Of a stretch of 5,394 nucleotides of DNA, positions 5,177-5,394 are shown piece by piece. The stretch comes from Acidimicrobiaceae bacterium (GTDB lineage Bacteria > Actinomycetota > Acidimicrobiia > Acidimicrobiales > Acidimicrobiaceae): the NCBI GenBank assembly GCA_013044365.1, contig JABEUP010000142.1, positions 1-5,394 of the forward strand. Reading direction: 5' to 3'. The position numbers and the translations under genes are program-made. The notes beneath the pieces were generated by a model, which was not told the origin of the DNA, did not search any database, and worked only from the letters and a program-made list of their open reading frames with translations. How positions within the stretch are numbered: the stretch's first letter is position 1; each line of letters opens with the position of its first letter.

Positions 5177-5394
5177 TTGTCGGCACTTGACTTCAAAACC
5201 AAGCTCGACAAGTCCACTTACCATGCCGTAGTCTGTTCAATTGCTTCATTGGTTCTAGGAGTAATTCTGCTAATATTTGGCCCGGCAGCCGTGGATCAGG
5301 CGGCACATTCGCATCTCCAGCAGGTCTTTGCTGTTAGAGGATTTATCCTGTGGGACAATAGCTGGTATCTGGGCCGTTACAGTTTCGTAAACTA
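5177..5394 (+). CDS. Integral membrane protein, N-terminal part only (runs off the window)
   Basis: The frame opens at TTG 5177 with AGGAG (5166-5170) six bases upstream and stays open to the last base, giving 72 complete codons. A short basic cytoplasmic segment (residues 1-15, with several Lys) leads into one clear transmembrane helix (about 17-38, SIASLVLGVILLIFGPAA). An Asp follows directly at D40, in VDQAAHSHLQQVF, then a Trp/Tyr-rich stretch GFILWDNSWYLGRYSF (55-70). The positive-inside rule places the loop outside the membrane. An N-terminal helix followed by an acidic, aromatic extracytoplasmic loop recalls multi-pass GT-C glycosyltransferase-like envelope proteins of actinobacteria, but the visible part is too short to name a family. 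It follows the prenyl synthase on the same strand with a 123-base gap, so co-transcription is possible but not shown. Confidence 0.7.
   Translation, partial: MSALDFKTKLDKSTYHAVVCSIASLVLGVILLIFGPAAVDQAAHSHLQQVFAVRGFILWDNSWYLGRYSFVN

Overview
The window looks like a bacterial chromosome segment with roughly balanced GC, most likely from an actinobacterium. The pointers are a perfect CIRCE (HrcA) operator in front of an FmdB-type zinc ribbon gene, actinobacterial-style TldD and prenyl synthase sequences, candidate -10 boxes of the TAGRRT type, and heavy use of GTG/TTG starts. A mid-GC acidimicrobial lineage would fit, but that is a guess. No mobile element, CRISPR array, tRNA or rRNA is visible, and no gene-free stretch exceeds about 220 bases.

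Layout: (1) Bases 1-129 are a regulatory leader with a candidate -10 box, the CIRCE element and a strong Shine-Dalgarno. (2) 130-327 (+) encodes a 65-residue CxxC...CxxC zinc ribbon protein of the FmdB family, related to the redox-regulated chaperone Ruc of mycobacteria. (3) 324-3751 (-) is a tightly packed operon, transcribed tldD, tldE, PHP phosphoesterase. All three genes overlap their neighbours by a few bases, and the last one converges on the zinc ribbon gene so closely that both stop codons lie in one CTAG tetramer. (4) 3752-3967 is the divergent promoter region. (5) 3968-5053 (+) is a short-chain trans-prenyl diphosphate synthase (FPP/GGPP class). (6) 5054-5176 is a spacer with a possible promoter and a small inverted repeat. 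(7) 5177 to the window end (+) is the start of an integral membrane protein cut off by the window.

Functionally, TldD (HExxxH plus a Cys zinc ligand) and TldE should form a heteromeric metallopeptidase acting on unfolded or modified peptides. The overlapping PHP gene is a candidate co-expressed metal-dependent phosphoesterase of unknown substrate. The zinc ribbon protein is predicted to be induced with the GroE/DnaK heat-shock regulon. The prenyl synthase supplies isoprenoid chains. The membrane protein begins like a multi-pass, possibly GT-C-like, envelope enzyme, but too little is visible to assign it. Most of this is ordinary housekeeping content. The points most worth a second look are the HrcA-controlled zinc ribbon gene, the three-gene overlapping tldD-tldE-PHP unit and the shared stop tetramer.
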